From contig JARDVN010000001.1 of NCBI GenBank assembly GCA_028994555.1, positions 4,030,001 through 4,094,000 on the forward strand: a stretch of DNA of 64,000 nt. Direction: 5' to 3'. The notes under the pieces are model-generated. The model was given only the letters and a program-made list of their open reading frames with translations. It was not told the DNA's origin and did not search any database. The translations under genes and the position numbers were made by a program. This DNA comes from Citrobacter amalonaticus. Lineage in GTDB: Bacteria > Pseudomonadota > Gammaproteobacteria > Enterobacterales > Enterobacteriaceae. Below, in pieces: positions 21,102 through 36,406 of the stretch; position 1 is the stretch's first letter, and each line of letters opens with the position of its first letter.

Positions 21102-22274
21102 TCAGGCTTTATGATGAAAATAATCACTCAGACGGGAGAAAACGCCGCCCTTACCCACCGCCTCCAGCGTCACCAGAGGCCAGTGGGCGACCAGTTTGTC
21201 GCGGTCGTAGAGTTCAATTTCCCCGACCCGTTGATGCGCGGCGAGTGGGGCTTCCAGATCCTTCTTATCCAGAATGTACTTCGCTTTGATGTTCGGCAGT
21301 TCCGCCTTCGGCAGGGCCATCCAAAAATCGTGTTCCGTACCCAACGCGATGTTCTCTTTATCGCCGTACCAGATGCGCTCCATCCCAACCTGTTTTCCGC
21401 TGCGCAGGATTTGCACCGTGTCGAAATGTTGTTGTCCCCAGCGCAGCAGTTTGCGTGCCTGATCCTCGCGCCCTTTTGGGCTATTCGCCCCCATCACCAC
21501 GGCAATCAGCCGGCGCTGACCGTCCACCGCAGAAGCAATCAAATTGAACCCCGCGCCTGAGGTGTGCCCGGTTTTCAGCCCATCTACGTTCAGGGTTTTG
21601 TCCCACAGCAGTCCGTTACGGTTTTGCTGGGTAATGCCGTTCCAGGTGAGGCTTTTCTCACTGTACATGTGATAAAACGCCGGCTCACCGTGAATGATCG
21701 CCCGCGACAATACCGCCAGATCGTAAGCTGAACTGTGCTGGCCGGGGGCATCCAGACCGTGAACCGTTTCAAAATGGGTATCCTGCAGATTGAGCTTCTT
21801 CACGTAATTATTCATCATCGCGACAAACTGCGGCTGCCCACCGGCGATGTAATCCGCCAGCGCTACGCAGGCGTCGTTACCGGAATCAACAATCAGCCCA
21901 CGGCTTAAATCGCGCACGGAAACCCGATCGCCTTCCTTCAGGAACATCAGCGAAGAGCCAACAAAAACCGGATTATCCTTTGCCCACGCGTCGCGCCCCA
22001 CCGTCACGATGTCATCGGGTGTGATGCGATGGCTGTCAATGGCGCGATCGACCACGTAACCGGTCATCAGCTTGGTCAGGCTGGCAGGATTACGCTGCTG
22101 ATGCTCATTACCCGCCGTGAGAATTTGCCCCGTAGTGTAATCCATTAGCACCCAGGAGCTGGCTTCGATGACCGGTGGTGGTGGCGCAAAGTCAGCCGTA
22201 CCGGCAGCAAGGGCAGAAGAGAGATGCATCGCGAGTAAAGAAGCGGCAATAAACAGACGGGGTTTCAACAGCAT
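21102..22274 (-). CDS. dacD: DacD, penicillin-binding protein 6b (D-Ala-D-Ala carboxypeptidase)
   Basis: DacD trims the terminal D-Ala of peptidoglycan stem peptides in the periplasm. The 390-residue product has a signal peptide (about residues 1-24, ending SALAAG) and all three active-site motifs of serine carboxypeptidases: SLTK (Ser65-Lys68), SGN (131-133) and KTG (234-236). A C-terminal beta-rich domain and a short amphipathic tail (FSRLSDYFHHK) for membrane attachment follow. It diverges from sbcB across 240 bp with no visible gene. Confidence 0.96.
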   Translation of the reverse strand: MLLKPRLFIAASLLAMHLSSALAAGTADFAPPPPVIEASSWVLMDYTTGQILTAGNEHQQRNPASLTKLMTGYVVDRAIDSHRITPDDIVTVGRDAWAKDNPVFVGSSLMFLKEGDRVSVRDLSRGLIVDSGNDACVALADYIAGGQPQFVAMMNNYVKKLNLQDTHFETVHGLDAPGQHSSAYDLAVLSRAIIHGEPAFYHMYSEKSLTWNGITQQNRNGLLWDKTLNVDGLKTGHTSGAGFNLIASAVDGQRRLIAVVMGANSPKGREDQARKLLRWGQQHFDTVQILRSGKQVGMERIWYGDKENIALGTEHDFWMALPKAELPNIKAKYILDKKDLEAPLAAHQRVGEIELYDRDKLVAHWPLVTLEAVGKGGVFSRLSDYFHHKA

Positions 22275-22514
22275 GTCCTCAGGTATACAAAAGAGCCGTC
22301 CTTTTTTACGGAATTCTTGATAAACGAACAGGGATTAATTGCAAGGAAATGTGACTTACAGCACGTTATCTCCTGTCTGATTGATCCACCGCAACTTATC
22401 CTCACTCACTTTCTTTGTTTCTTCTCTGCGGGTCTGGCTGATTACCTCGCCGAACTTTGCTACTCTGTGCTGTCGAGGCAGCGCGTAACCAGAAGTCACG
22501 GAACCCACTTATTT

Positions 22515-23940
22515 ATGAATGACGGCAAGCAGCAACCCACCTTTCTCTTTCACGATTACGAAACCTTTGGCACGCATCCGGCGCTCGACAGGCCTGCGCA
22601 ATTTGCCGCCCTGCGGACCGACAGCGAATTCAACGTCATCGGCGAGCCTGAGGTCTTTTACTGCAAACCGGCGGACGACTATTTGCCCCAGCCAGGCGCG
22701 GTGATGGTCACCGGGATAACCCCCCCAGGAAGCGCGTGAGAAAGGCGAGAATGAAGCTGCGTTTGCTGCGCGGATCCACGCGCTGTTTACCGTGCCCAAC
22801 ACCTGCATCATCGGTTACAACAACGTACGTTTCGACGACGAAGTCACACGTAACGTACTGTATCGCAACTTCTACGATCCTTATGCCTGGAGCTGGCAGC
22901 ATGATAATTCGCGCTGGGATCTGCTCGATGTGATGCGTGCCTGCTACGCCCTTCGCCCGGAAGGCATCAACTGGCCAGAAAATGACGAGGGTCTTCCCAG
23001 TTTTCGCCTGGAGCATCTGACGAAAGCGAACGGTATCGAACACAGCAATGCGCACGATGCGATGGCGGATGTGTACGCCACCATTGCGATGGCACAACGG
23101 GTGAAGGCACAGCAGCCGCGTCTGTTTGAGTATCTCTATACACACCGCAGCAAACACAAGCTGGCCGCGTTGATTGATGTGCCGCAAATGAAGCCGCTGG
23201 TGCATGTCTCCGGCATGTTTGGCGCATGGCGCGGCAACACCAGTTGGGTTGCGCCGCTGGCGTGGCATCCGGATAACCGTAACGCGGTGATTATGGTGGA
23301 TTTAGCCGGGGATATTTCGCCGCTGCTGGAACTGGACAGCGACACCCTGCGTGAACGTCTGTACACCGCCAAAGCCGATCTGGGCGATAACGCCGCCGTG
23401 CCGCTGAAGCTGGTACATATCAACAAATGCCCGGTGCTGGCACAGGCGAACACGCTGCGCCCGCAAGATGCCGACCGTCTGGGGATTAATCGCCAGCACT
23501 GTCTCGATAATCTGAAAGTTCTGCGTGAAAATCCGCAGGTGCGTGACAAAGTGGTCGCCATCTTTGCCGAAGCCGAACCGTTCACGCCGTCCGACAACGT
23601 TGATGCCCAACTTTATAACGGCTTCTTTAGCGATGCCGACCGTGCGGCAATGAAGATTGTGCTGGAAACCGACCCGCGAAACCTGCCTGCGCTGGATATT
23701 ACCTTTGTTGATCCACGTATTGAGAAACTGCTGTTCAACTACCGGGCGCGTAATTTCCCCGGCACGCTGGATGAAGCAGAGCAACAGCGCTGGCTGGAAC
23801 ATCGCCGCCAGGTCTTTACGCCGGAATATTTACAGCGCTACGCCGACGAGTTACAGATGTTGTATCAGGAATATGCGGATGATAAAGAGAAGCAGACGCT
23901 GCTGAAGGCGCTGTGGCAGTACGCGGAAGAGATCGTCTGA
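22515..23940 (+). CDS. sbcB: SbcB, exodeoxyribonuclease I (apparent frameshift)
   Basis: Exonuclease I degrades single-stranded DNA 3' to 5' in recombination and mismatch repair. The DEDDh exonuclease motifs are visible: FHDYETFG (Exo I), GYNNVRFDDEV (Exo II) and HNAHDAMADVYAT region (Exo III). The C run at 22720-22726 has seven bases; six restore GITPQEAREKGEN and give 474 residues, as in E. coli. I use the ATG at 22515; upstream in-frame codons reach 22317 but are not family sequence. The frameshift is probably an overcall. Confidence 0.94.
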
Positions 23941-23945
23941 GATTC

Positions 23946-23969
23946 GCCCTCCGCGCCACGGCGGAGGGC
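23946..23969. terminator. Hairpin between convergent sbcB and yeeD
   Basis: A perfect 9-bp GC-rich stem, GCCCTCCGC (23946-23954) / GCGGAGGGC (23961-23969) with a 6-base loop, lies between convergent gene ends. T content after the stem is weak on both strands. It is probably a shared terminator. Confidence 0.55.
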
Positions 23970-23975
23970 CTGTTA

Positions 23976-24204
23976 TCACGCTTTCTGAACGGTGATGCTC
24001 CAGGCGGCATCGCCAACCTGCTGATAATCCGTAATCGCATGCCCTTCTTCCGCCGCCCACTGAGGGATCGCTTCGGTCGCCTGGGTGCAGTCAAACTCAA
24101 TCACCAGTTCGTCACCGCTCGCCATTTCAGCCAGCGCGGCTTTTGCTTCAATCAGTGGAAACGGGCAAACCTGCGTGACCACGTCCAGTTTTTTTAATCG
24201 CCAT
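23976..24204 (-). CDS. yeeD: YeeD, TusA-like sulfur carrier for thiosulfate uptake (apparent frameshift)
   Basis: YeeD is a TusA-family protein that works with YeeE/TsuA in thiosulfate import; its Cys in VCPFP is the sulfur-carrying residue. The frame breaks near the N-terminus in the T run at 24189-24195 (seven; six give MAIKKLDVVTQV). Correction yields 75 residues, the family length, starting at the ATG 24202-24204. Without it the annotated protein would lose its first residues. It lies 15 bp downstream of yeeE in an apparent two-gene operon. Confidence 0.9.
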
Positions 24205-24219
24205 CATTAATCCTTACGC

Positions 24220-25278
24220 TTAATTTGCCGCAGCGGTTGCCAGACGGGCTTTACGCTGCGGTCGAACAAACACAATCCACGACGCGGTCCAGACGCCGAG
24301 GATCATAAATACCAGGCCAATCCAGCCCTGCCAGGTCATCATTGCCGTCATCACCAGCCCGTTACCGATAGAGCAGCCACCGGCAATACTGGCGCCGAAC
24401 CCCATCAGTAAGCCACCGAAGCCGCTGCGCAACGTGGTTGCTGCATCGGCGGCCCGCACGCGGAATTCACGACTGGCTTTTGCCGCGATGAACGAGCCGA
24501 GGAAAATACCCAGCACCAGGAACACGCCCCAGTTGAGGAATTTGCTGTCTCCCGCCACCAGGAACTGCAAAATGTTAGCTGTCGGCGAGGTGATCCCGAG
24601 CCCAAACATCCGCCCGGTGGCTTCGCTCAGCGGCCAGGCTAGCAGCGCGATAAGGCCAATCAGTACCGCCGTCACGAACGGATGCCAGCGTTTTTCAAAC
24701 AGAATATGTGCAAGCCCGGTACGACGCGGCGGCAAAGACGCGACTTTCAGCTTTGGCTTTTTCAGCTCTTTACTGACGACCCAGAGCGTCACCACCAACA
24801 GAACGGCAATCAGCGGCCAGACGGAGAGGTTCAGCGTGTCAGCAATGGAGTTGTGCTCAGTGCTGTACGTTTTTAGCGTCTGGTTCAAACCGCTGGCATG
24901 AGGCGAACGCATCACCGCACTCATCACCATGTAGGTTGCCAGCGCGATCCAACTACCAATTAAGCCCTCACCCGCACGATACCAGGTTCCGGTGGCACAA
25001 CCACCCGCATAGACGATCCCAATCCCGAAGATATAGCCACCGACAACGGTACCGAGCCACGGGAATGCCCCGGCGTCATAACGGATCACCCCGGCCTGGA
25101 TCAGCGCAAAAGCCCCTATGCTCTGCACGCAAATCGCGATCAGCAACGCATAGAACATGCGGTTGTTTTTGGCGATATACATGTCACGGAAACCGCCGGT
25201 CAGACAGAATCGACCACGCTGCATCACAAAGCCCAGCAGTGCGCCGCAGATTACGCCGCTTAAAATCATTGAAAACAT
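24220..25278 (-). CDS. tsuA: YeeE/TsuA, thiosulfate transporter
   Basis: YeeE (TsuA) imports thiosulfate across the inner membrane. The intact 352-residue product has many hydrophobic helices. It also has the conserved Cys-containing loops of the family: QRGRFCLTGG near residue 22, YAGGCATGTW and IAGGCSIGNG. These cysteines are proposed to relay thiosulfate through the pore. The gene pairs with yeeD downstream. The upstream gap of about 200 bp to plaP holds a terminator and one REP-like hairpin. Confidence 0.93.
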   Translation of the reverse strand: MFSMILSGVICGALLGFVMQRGRFCLTGGFRDMYIAKNNRMFYALLIAICVQSIGAFALIQAGVIRYDAGAFPWLGTVVGGYIFGIGIVYAGGCATGTWYRAGEGLIGSWIALATYMVMSAVMRSPHASGLNQTLKTYSTEHNSIADTLNLSVWPLIAVLLVVTLWVVSKELKKPKLKVASLPPRRTGLAHILFEKRWHPFVTAVLIGLIALLAWPLSEATGRMFGLGITSPTANILQFLVAGDSKFLNWGVFLVLGIFLGSFIAAKASREFRVRAADAATTLRSGFGGLLMGFGASIAGGCSIGNGLVMTAMMTWQGWIGLVFMILGVWTASWIVFVRPQRKARLATAAAN

Positions 25279-25403
25279 AAATTAGTTAGCCTGAAGAATA
25301 TCCATCAGGAAATTATTCCTGACCACGCGGCGGGGAACCAATAACCAAATTCTCTAATTTAGAACGAATAGTTATGAATAATGACAGAAAATAAACCAAC
25401 AAC

Positions 25404-25432
25404 ATAAAAAAAGCCGGAGGGTAAACTCCGGC
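25404..25432 (-). terminator. Intrinsic terminator of plaP
   Basis: On the minus strand a GCCGGAG/CTCCGGC stem (25413-25419 with 25426-25432) is followed by a run of seven Ts. This is a classical intrinsic terminator after the plaP stop. Confidence 0.85.
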
Positions 25433-25437
25433 TTCCT

Positions 25438-25464
25438 GCCCGGTAACGCTTCGCTTACCGGGTC
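25438..25464. repeat. REP-like palindrome after plaP
   Basis: The sequence CCCGGTAA ... TTACCGGG with an inner CGCTTCGC resembles an enterobacterial REP unit. It lies between the plaP stop and its terminator. Confidence 0.6.
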
Positions 25465-25479
25465 TACAAATTTTACGAA

Positions 25480-26841
25480 TTACTGTGCGATATCTTCGTA
25501 CTGCGGCACCGGGTTGCGGAAGCTTTTGGTCACGCAAGCCAGATACACCAGCCCGATACCGGCCCAGATCAGGCCCAGAACCATAGAGCTTTCTTCCAGG
25601 TTAATCCACAGCGCGCCCACGGTCAGCGCGCCACAAACCGGCAGCACCAGATAGTTGAAGTGGTCTTTCAGCGTCTTGTTGCGTTTTTCACGGATCCAGA
25701 ACTGTGAAATCACAGACAGGTTCACGAAAGTAAACGCCACCAGCGCACCGAAGTTAATCAGCGCCGTCGCCGTCACCAGGTCGAATTCAATCGCCATCAG
25801 GGCAATTGCCCCCACCAGCAGTACGTTCCATGCCGGGGTACGCCACTTCGGATGAATGTAACCGAAGAAGCGAGTCGGGAATACGCCGTCACGACCCATC
25901 ACATACATCAGACGAGAGACACCGGCGTGTGCGGCCATACCAGACGCCAGGACGGTGACGCTGGAGAAAATCAGCACGCCCCACTGGAAGGTTTTACCCG
26001 CCACGTACAGCATGATTTCCGGCTGAGACGCATCCGGATCCTTAAAGCGAGAGATATCCGGGAAATACAGTTGCAGAAAGTAAGAGGCGCCGATAAACAC
26101 CAGACCGCCAATCAGCGCAGTCAGGAAGATAGCCTTCGGGATCACGCGCTCTGCATCTTTGGTCTCTTCTGACAGCGAAGAGATACCGTCAAAGCCCAGG
26201 AACGAGAAGCACAGAATCGTTGCGCCAGTGATCATTGGCACCACGTGTGCGTCTTCCGACCAGAACGGACGCGTACTGGTCAGCGTACCCGCACCTTCAC
26301 CATTCGTAACACCGTGAATGATGAGGCCAACAATGACCGCCACAATACCCATTTGCAGGATCACAATCAGCGTATTGAAGTTTGCCACGGTTTTGATGCT
26401 GCGCAGGTTAGAGATGGTCATAAAGGCCACCAGCGCGACAACAAAGATCCACGACGGTACAGACGGCACCAGCGCTTCAAAGTAAATTTTTGCCAGCAGA
26501 ATGTTGATCATCGGCATGAACAGGTAGTCCAGCAGGGATGACCAACCCACCATAAAGCCGACTGTCGGGCTGATGGATTTCTGAGCATAGGTATACGCCG
26601 AGCCAGCAGACGGAAAACGGCGAACCAGTTTACCGTAGCTCAACGCAGTAAAGAGAATAGCGACCAGCGCAAAGGCATATGCCGTTGCAACGTGACCGTC
26701 AGTGAGGCCTGAAACGATACCAAACGTATCGAACAGCGTCATCGGCTGCATATAGGCAAGGCCCATCATGACAACCGGAATCAGCGTAAGCGTTTTACGC
26801 AATTCCACGCGAGAAGTTTTTGGAGTAGAGTTATGCGACAT
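25480..26841 (-). CDS. plaP: PlaP, putrescine importer (APC family)
   Basis: PlaP (YeeF) is a low-affinity, proton-driven putrescine importer of the APC superfamily. About 12 transmembrane segments are apparent, with the APC-type [19 protein letters not shown] at helix 1 and [23 protein letters not shown] at helix 6. I place the start at the ATG 26839-26841 ([11 protein letters not shown]) because GGGG sits seven bases upstream. An ATG six bases earlier would overlap that ribosome site. The length is 453 residues against 452 in E. coli. Confidence 0.93.
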   Translation of the reverse strand: MSHNSTPKTSRVELRKTLTLIPVVMMGLAYMQPMTLFDTFGIVSGLTDGHVATAYAFALVAILFTALSYGKLVRRFPSAGSAYTYAQKSISPTVGFMVGWSSLLDYLFMPMINILLAKIYFEALVPSVPSWIFVVALVAFMTISNLRSIKTVANFNTLIVILQMGIVAVIVGLIIHGVTNGEGAGTLTSTRPFWSEDAHVVPMITGATILCFSFLGFDGISSLSEETKDAERVIPKAIFLTALIGGLVFIGASYFLQLYFPDISRFKDPDASQPEIMLYVAGKTFQWGVLIFSSVTVLASGMAAHAGVSRLMYVMGRDGVFPTRFFGYIHPKWRTPAWNVLLVGAIALMAIEFDLVTATALINFGALVAFTFVNLSVISQFWIREKRNKTLKDHFNYLVLPVCGALTVGALWINLEESSMVLGLIWAGIGLVYLACVTKSFRNPVPQYEDIAQ

Positions 26842-26988
26842 GGTCATTCCCCTTTACGGCGAATGCCGTCGCGTAAGCAAAAAATTGCCCCATCTTCTGG
26901 ATTCCTCAGCGACAACAACTGTCGGTTTTTAGTAAATATCTATCCGGTACGAAGCCCGGCCTCTTTATATGAATGATTGGTTTGATGC

Positions 26989-27022
26989 AAAAAAATAACC
27001 GACGCGTATGAAAACGTCGGTT
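26989..27022 (-). terminator. Intrinsic terminator of yeeY
   Basis: The inverted repeat AACCGACG (26997-27004) / CGTCGGTT (27015-27022) is followed on the minus strand by A then seven Ts. It lies 88 bp after the yeeY stop, in the 268-bp yeeY-plaP gap. The rest of that gap is the plaP leader, with a smaller CGACA/TGTCG hairpin near 26910-26924. Confidence 0.8.
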
Positions 27023-27109
27023 AATCTCATTTTTTGCAAGCGGCGCATTGTGCCCTAAATTGGGGCGAAATGACAAGAGAATGAGGACCTTGCCATTAAA
27101 TATTTTTTC

Positions 27110-28036
27110 TTAACCATTTGATTTGTCAGCATCGACTTTTGCGTAAACGCCAGCGATCGCACTATTTGCTAAAATAGCATCCCGCCACCAGGCGCTGGCA
27201 AGCCCTGCCGTCTGTTCATTCCAGCCGATCCAGACGGGTTCGAAGAGGATTTGCTCCTGCACTTTTTTCTCAATCAATGCCCCACTATCCAGGAAGCGCT
27301 GGGCCAGATAACGCGGAAGATAACCGCATCCCAGCCCGCTGATTTGCAGCTCCAGCTTGGTCTTGAAATCAAACACCGTAATCGCTTGCTGGTCATCAAG
27401 CAGTTGTGTCGCAGTAGAAGAAAGATGCGAGCTGTCGCCGACCACTATCGCGCGGCAGCGCCTGATGGTGCTGCGACTTAGCGGCTCCGGCTCCTGAGCA
27501 AGCGGATGATGAGGCGCAATCGCAAAGACTTGCTCCAGTTCGCCAAGCCTTGTAAATCCAAAATCACTGGAGGAAGGAGGGTCGTGCATCGCGCCAACAA
27601 TAATGTCCGCCCTGCCCTGAGTCAGCGCATCCCACGATCCGCCCAGCACGCCGTTGATAAATTTCAGGCGCGTGACGCTGTGGTGCTGGTAAAAGGCTTC
27701 AATCAGCGGCGCGAGCAGGGAAAACGGAAACGTATCGTCCACGCCGATGACCAGTTCATTTTCCCAGCCTTCGTGGAGCTTTATCGCCTGCTTTTCCAGC
27801 TCCCGCACGATGTGCAGCACCTCACGGCCTTTTTCTAACAGCATTTGTCCGGTGCGAGTGAAGCGGGCGCGATGGCCGCTGCGATCGAGGATTTGAATGT
27901 TAAGGTCGCTTTCGAGGCGGTGAACGGTGTAACTGAGCGCAGACGGCGTCTTGTAAAGTTTGGCCGACGCCGCCGCGAAACTCCCCTCTTTCTCTAAAGC
28001 ATCGAGAATGATGAGCACATCCAGCAGTGGTTTCAT
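27110..28036 (-). CDS. yeeY: YeeY, LysR-family transcriptional regulator
   Basis: YeeY is a LysR-type regulator of unknown targets. The 308-residue product has the N-terminal winged helix-turn-helix (residues about 5-65: LDVLIILDALEKEGSFAAASAKLYKTPSALSY region) and a periplasmic-binding-protein-like effector domain. It reads cleanly. It follows yeeZ in the same direction, 45 bp downstream, and may share its transcript. No operator was identified. Confidence 0.9.
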   Translation of the reverse strand: MKPLLDVLIILDALEKEGSFAAASAKLYKTPSALSYTVHRLESDLNIQILDRSGHRARFTRTGQMLLEKGREVLHIVRELEKQAIKLHEGWENELVIGVDDTFPFSLLAPLIEAFYQHHSVTRLKFINGVLGGSWDALTQGRADIIVGAMHDPPSSSDFGFTRLGELEQVFAIAPHHPLAQEPEPLSRSTIRRCRAIVVGDSSHLSSTATQLLDDQQAITVFDFKTKLELQISGLGCGYLPRYLAQRFLDSGALIEKKVQEQILFEPVWIGWNEQTAGLASAWWRDAILANSAIAGVYAKVDADKSNG

Positions 28037-28081
28037 ACATACCCCCTTGCGGTGTACGACGGCTAACTGCTGGAAGCATGC

Positions 28082-28907
28082 TTATTCCAACGGCATCACC
28101 AGCGGGTCGGGATACTGATACTCAAACCCAAGCTCATTACAGATTCGGCTGCCATCGATAATTTTACCTTTACCGTTGTCCGCAGAATCGCGGAACTGCG
28201 GCGGCTCCATTCCCAGCAGACGCGCCATCTGCGGATAGAAGACATTGCGCGCCGGATGCGAAGGCGCACATATATTATAGATGTGCCCCCCCTTTCGGCG
28301 CCTGTAGCAGCAGTGTGATGGCGGCAATCACATCTTCAAGATGCACCAGGTTGACGCCATGTTCGCCATTCGGCGCGGTTTTACCGGCAAAGAAGCGTCC
28401 CGGATGTCGTCCTGGCCCTACCAGTCCGGCCAGACGCAGAATATCGACTGACGTACCCGGTAGATTATGTAACCAGTCTTCCAGCTCTTTTAATACGCGT
28501 CCGCTGGCGGTAACCGGATTGCGCGGGGTATTCTCTTTGACCGTTCCCTGTACATCGCCATAGACCGAGGTCGAACTGGTAAAGATGATGCGCGGAATAC
28601 GGTAAGCCAGCGCGCTGTCCACCAGCTCCTGCATCGCCTGCAAATAGAAGTCTTCTCCTGGACCGCTGCGACGAGCCGGTAAAGTAATCACCAGCGCATC
28701 CACATCCATCAGCGCATCCAGATCGTCTGTTTCACACACCAACTCAGGCTCGAGGCGTAGCGGATACCCTTCAACTCCACTCATTCTGGCCGCTTCCACG
28801 CCATCCTGGGTGGTTTTGCTTCCCGTCACCTGCCAGCCTCTGGCAGTAAGCGACATCGCCAGCGGCATGCCTAACCATCCTAAACCGACAATTGCGACCT
28901 TTTTCAT
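28082..28907 (-). CDS. yeeZ: YeeZ, NAD(P)-binding epimerase-like protein (apparent frameshift)
   Basis: YeeZ is an extended-SDR/epimerase-like protein without an established substrate. The Rossmann motif is VGLGWLGMP at the N-terminus, and FTSSTSVYGD holds the Tyr region. The C run at 28286-28292 has seven bases; six restore QAPKGGHIYNICAPSHP and give 274 residues, the E. coli length. The frameshift is a likely overcall. It diverges from the his operon; the 163-bp gap holds the his promoter. Confidence 0.9.
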
Positions 28908-29001
28908 CCGTTTTCTCCTGACTCCAGCTCTATTTATATAAGGCTACGCCAGCGTTCTAAGACTGACAATTCATACTATAAATAGGAATTAAAAAAAAGC
29001 G

Positions 29002-29032
29002 CTTGCTTTAAGGCGTTAAAGTGGTTTAGGTT
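29002..29032 (+). promoter_or_regulatory. Histidine operon promoter
   Basis: A CTTGCT/TTGCTT -35 region (29002-29008) and TAGGTT -10 (29027-29032) match the known Salmonella/E. coli hisp1 promoter, with an A run just upstream. Transcription would start shortly before the leader peptide gene. Confidence 0.75.
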
Positions 29033-29070
29033 AAAAGGCATCAAATGAATAAGCATTCATCGAGAATTTT

Positions 29071-29121
29071 ATGACACGCGTTCAATTTAAACACCACCAT
29101 CATCACCATCATCCTGACTAG
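29071..29121 (+). CDS. hisL: HisL, his operon leader peptide
   Basis: A 16-residue leader peptide with seven consecutive histidines ([10 protein letters not shown]7-PD), too short for routine gene calls. Ribosome stalling at the His codons when His-tRNA is scarce prevents formation of the downstream terminator. It is followed by the attenuator hairpin. Confidence 0.97.
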   Translation: MTRVQFKHHHHHHHPD

Positions 29122-29182
29122 TCTTTCAGGCGATGTGTGCTGGGAGACATTCAGATCTTCCAGTGGTGCATGAACGTATGAG

Positions 29183-29221
29183 AAAGCCCCCGGAAGATAT
29201 CTTCCGGGGGGCTTTTTTTTT
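29183..29221 (+). terminator. His operon attenuator terminator
   Basis: A strong hairpin, AAAGCCCCCGGAAG / CTTCCGGGGGGCTTT, followed by nine Ts, matches the known his attenuator. The 3' arm has six Gs (29206-29211) where the 5' arm has five Cs. One surplus G fits the homopolymer pattern seen in the genes. Confidence 0.93.
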
Positions 29222-29230
29222 GGTGCGCAA

Positions 29231-29250
29231 TTCAGACAGGTTCAGACAGG
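29231..29250. repeat. 10-bp tandem duplication in the hisL-hisG gap
   Basis: TTCAGACAGG occurs twice in direct succession, 18-37 bp before the hisG ATG and just after the attenuator T run. It is small but exact. Confidence 0.9.
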
Positions 29251-29267
29251 ATAAAGAGGAAAAGAGA

Positions 29268-30167
29268 ATGTTAGACAACAGCCGTTTACGCATAGCTATT
29301 CAGAAATCAGGTCGTTTGAGCGATGACTCACGCGAATTACTCGCCCGCTGCGGGATTAAAATTAACTTACACACCCAGCGCCTGATTGCGATGGCAGAGA
29401 ATATGCCGATTGATATTCTGCGCGTGCGTGACGACGATATTCCCGGTCTGGTGATGGATGGGGTGGTTGACCTGGGTATCATTGGCGAGAACGTACTGGA
29501 AGAAGAATTGCTGAACCGCCGCGCCCAGGGTGAAGATCCGCGCTACTTTACCCTGCGTCGCCTCGATTTCGGTGGTTGCCGCCTTTCCCTGGCAACGCCG
29601 GTGGATGAAGTCTGGGATGGCCCCGCCGCGCTGGATGGTAAACGCATCGCCACCTCTTATCCGCACCTGCTCAAACGTTATCTCGACCAGAAAGGCGTCT
29701 CTTTTAAATCCTGCCTGCTGAATGGTTCTGTGGAAGTGGCCCCACGCGCGGGCCTGGCCGATGCCATCTGCGATCTGGTCTCGACCGGCGCGACGCTGGA
29801 AGCCAACGGCCTGCGTGAAGTGGAAGTGATTTACCGTTCTAAAGCCTGTCTGATTCAGCGCGACGGTGAGATGACTGACGCCAAGCAGCAACTGGTCGAT
29901 AAGCTACTGACCCGTATTCAGGGCGTTATCCAGGCTCGCGAATCAAAATACATCATGATGCACGCGCCAAGCGAGCGTCTGGAAGAGGTGATCGCGCTGC
30001 TGCCAGGCGCCGAACGCCCAACTATTCTGCCGCTGGCCGGCGATCAGCAGCGCGTGGCAATGCACATGGTCAGCAGCGAAACCCTGTTCTGGGAAACCAT
30101 GGAAAAACTAAAAGCGCTCGGCGCCAGCTCCATTCTGGTGCTGCCGATCGAGAAGATGATGGAATAA
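29268..30167 (+). CDS. hisG: HisG, ATP phosphoribosyltransferase
   Basis: HisG catalyses the first step of histidine synthesis, joining ATP and PRPP, and is feedback-inhibited by histidine. The 299-residue product is intact. The PRPP-binding region [13 protein letters not shown] and the C-terminal regulatory ACT-like domain ([20 protein letters not shown]) are visible. I choose the ATG at 29268 after AAAGAGGAAAAG. Reading further upstream would run through the attenuator. A REP cluster separates it from hisD. Confidence 0.97.
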   Translation: MLDNSRLRIAIQKSGRLSDDSRELLARCGIKINLHTQRLIAMAENMPIDILRVRDDDIPGLVMDGVVDLGIIGENVLEEELLNRRAQGEDPRYFTLRRLDFGGCRLSLATPVDEVWDGPAALDGKRIATSYPHLLKRYLDQKGVSFKSCLLNGSVEVAPRAGLADAICDLVSTGATLEANGLREVEVIYRSKACLIQRDGEMTDAKQQLVDKLLTRIQGVIQARESKYIMMHAPSERLEEVIALLPGAERPTILPLAGDQQRVAMHMVSSETLFWETMEKLKALGASSILVLPIEKMME

Positions 30168-30181
30168 TTGCACGCGACGGC

Positions 30182-30242
30182 GCCCGGTGGCGCATTCGCT
30201 TACTGGACCTGTAGGCCGGATAAGCAAAGCGTTATCCGGCAT
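30182..30242. repeat. REP/BIME element between hisG and hisD
   Basis: Two REP-like units, GCCCGGTGGCGC at 30182 and GTAGGCCGGATAAG ... GTTATCCGGC at 30211-30240, lie within the operon. REP elements at this position are known in related enterics. Confidence 0.85.
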
Positions 30243-30257
30243 AATAAGGAAAGTGAC

Positions 30258-35783
<5,526 letters not shown>

Positions 35784-35790
<7 letters not shown>

Positions 35791-36395
35791 CAGAGCAACA
35801 GCGCAGCCAACTGGACTGGGAAAAGACCGACGGACTGATGCCCGCCATCGTACAACACGCGGTATCGGGTGAAGTGCTAATGCTGGGATATATGAACCCG
35901 GACGCGCTGGATAAAACCCTCGAAACCGGCAAAGTCACCTTCTTCTCGCGAACCAAACAGCGACTGTGGACCAAAGGCGAGACGTCGGGCAACTTTCTGA
36001 ACGTCGTCAGCATTGCGCCAGACTGCGATAACGATACTTTGCTGGTACTGGTGAATCCTGTCGGACCCACCTGTCACAAAGGCACCAGCAGTTGCTTTGG
36101 TGACACCAGCCACCAGTGGCTGTTCCTGTATCAACTTGAACAGCTACTCGCTGAACGCAAAACAGCCGACCCGGCAAGTTCCTATACCGCGAAACTGTAT
36201 GCCAGCGGCACCAAGCGCATCGCTCAGAAAGTGGGTGAAGAAGGCGTCGAAACCGCGCTGGCAGCCACGGTACATGACAAATTCGAACTGACCAACGAAG
36301 CGTCGGATTTGATGTATCACCTGCTGGTTCTGTTGCAGGATCAGGATCTCGACCTGACGACGGTCATTGAGAACCTGCGCAAACGCCATCAGTGA
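35784..36395 (+). CDS. hisI: HisI, PRA-CH / PRA-PH bifunctional enzyme
   Basis: HisI (HisIE) catalyses the second and third steps of histidine synthesis. The N-terminal PR-AMP cyclohydrolase (residues 1-115) holds the zinc motifs [14 protein letters not shown] and [12 protein letters not shown]. The C-terminal PR-ATP pyrophosphohydrolase has [13 protein letters not shown]. The length is 203 residues, intact. It is the last gene of the his operon and converges with wzzB over a shared terminator. Confidence 0.97.
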
Positions 36396-36406
36396 TCGTA
36401 AGGCGT

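Noticed and set aside
22317..22514. An N-terminal extension of sbcB
   Set aside because: The in-frame codons upstream of the ATG at 22515 are not ExoI sequence, and the family starts at MNDGKQQ.
29071..29121. A cloning His-tag
   Set aside because: The run of seven His codons is the natural hisL leader peptide, with the his promoter and attenuator in place.
29133..29267. An N-terminal extension of hisG
   Set aside because: It would translate through the attenuator hairpin; the ATG at 29268 matches the 299-residue family length.
30168..30257. An N-terminal extension of hisD
   Set aside because: It is translated REP sequence; the ATG at 30258 has a good ribosome site and gives 434 residues.
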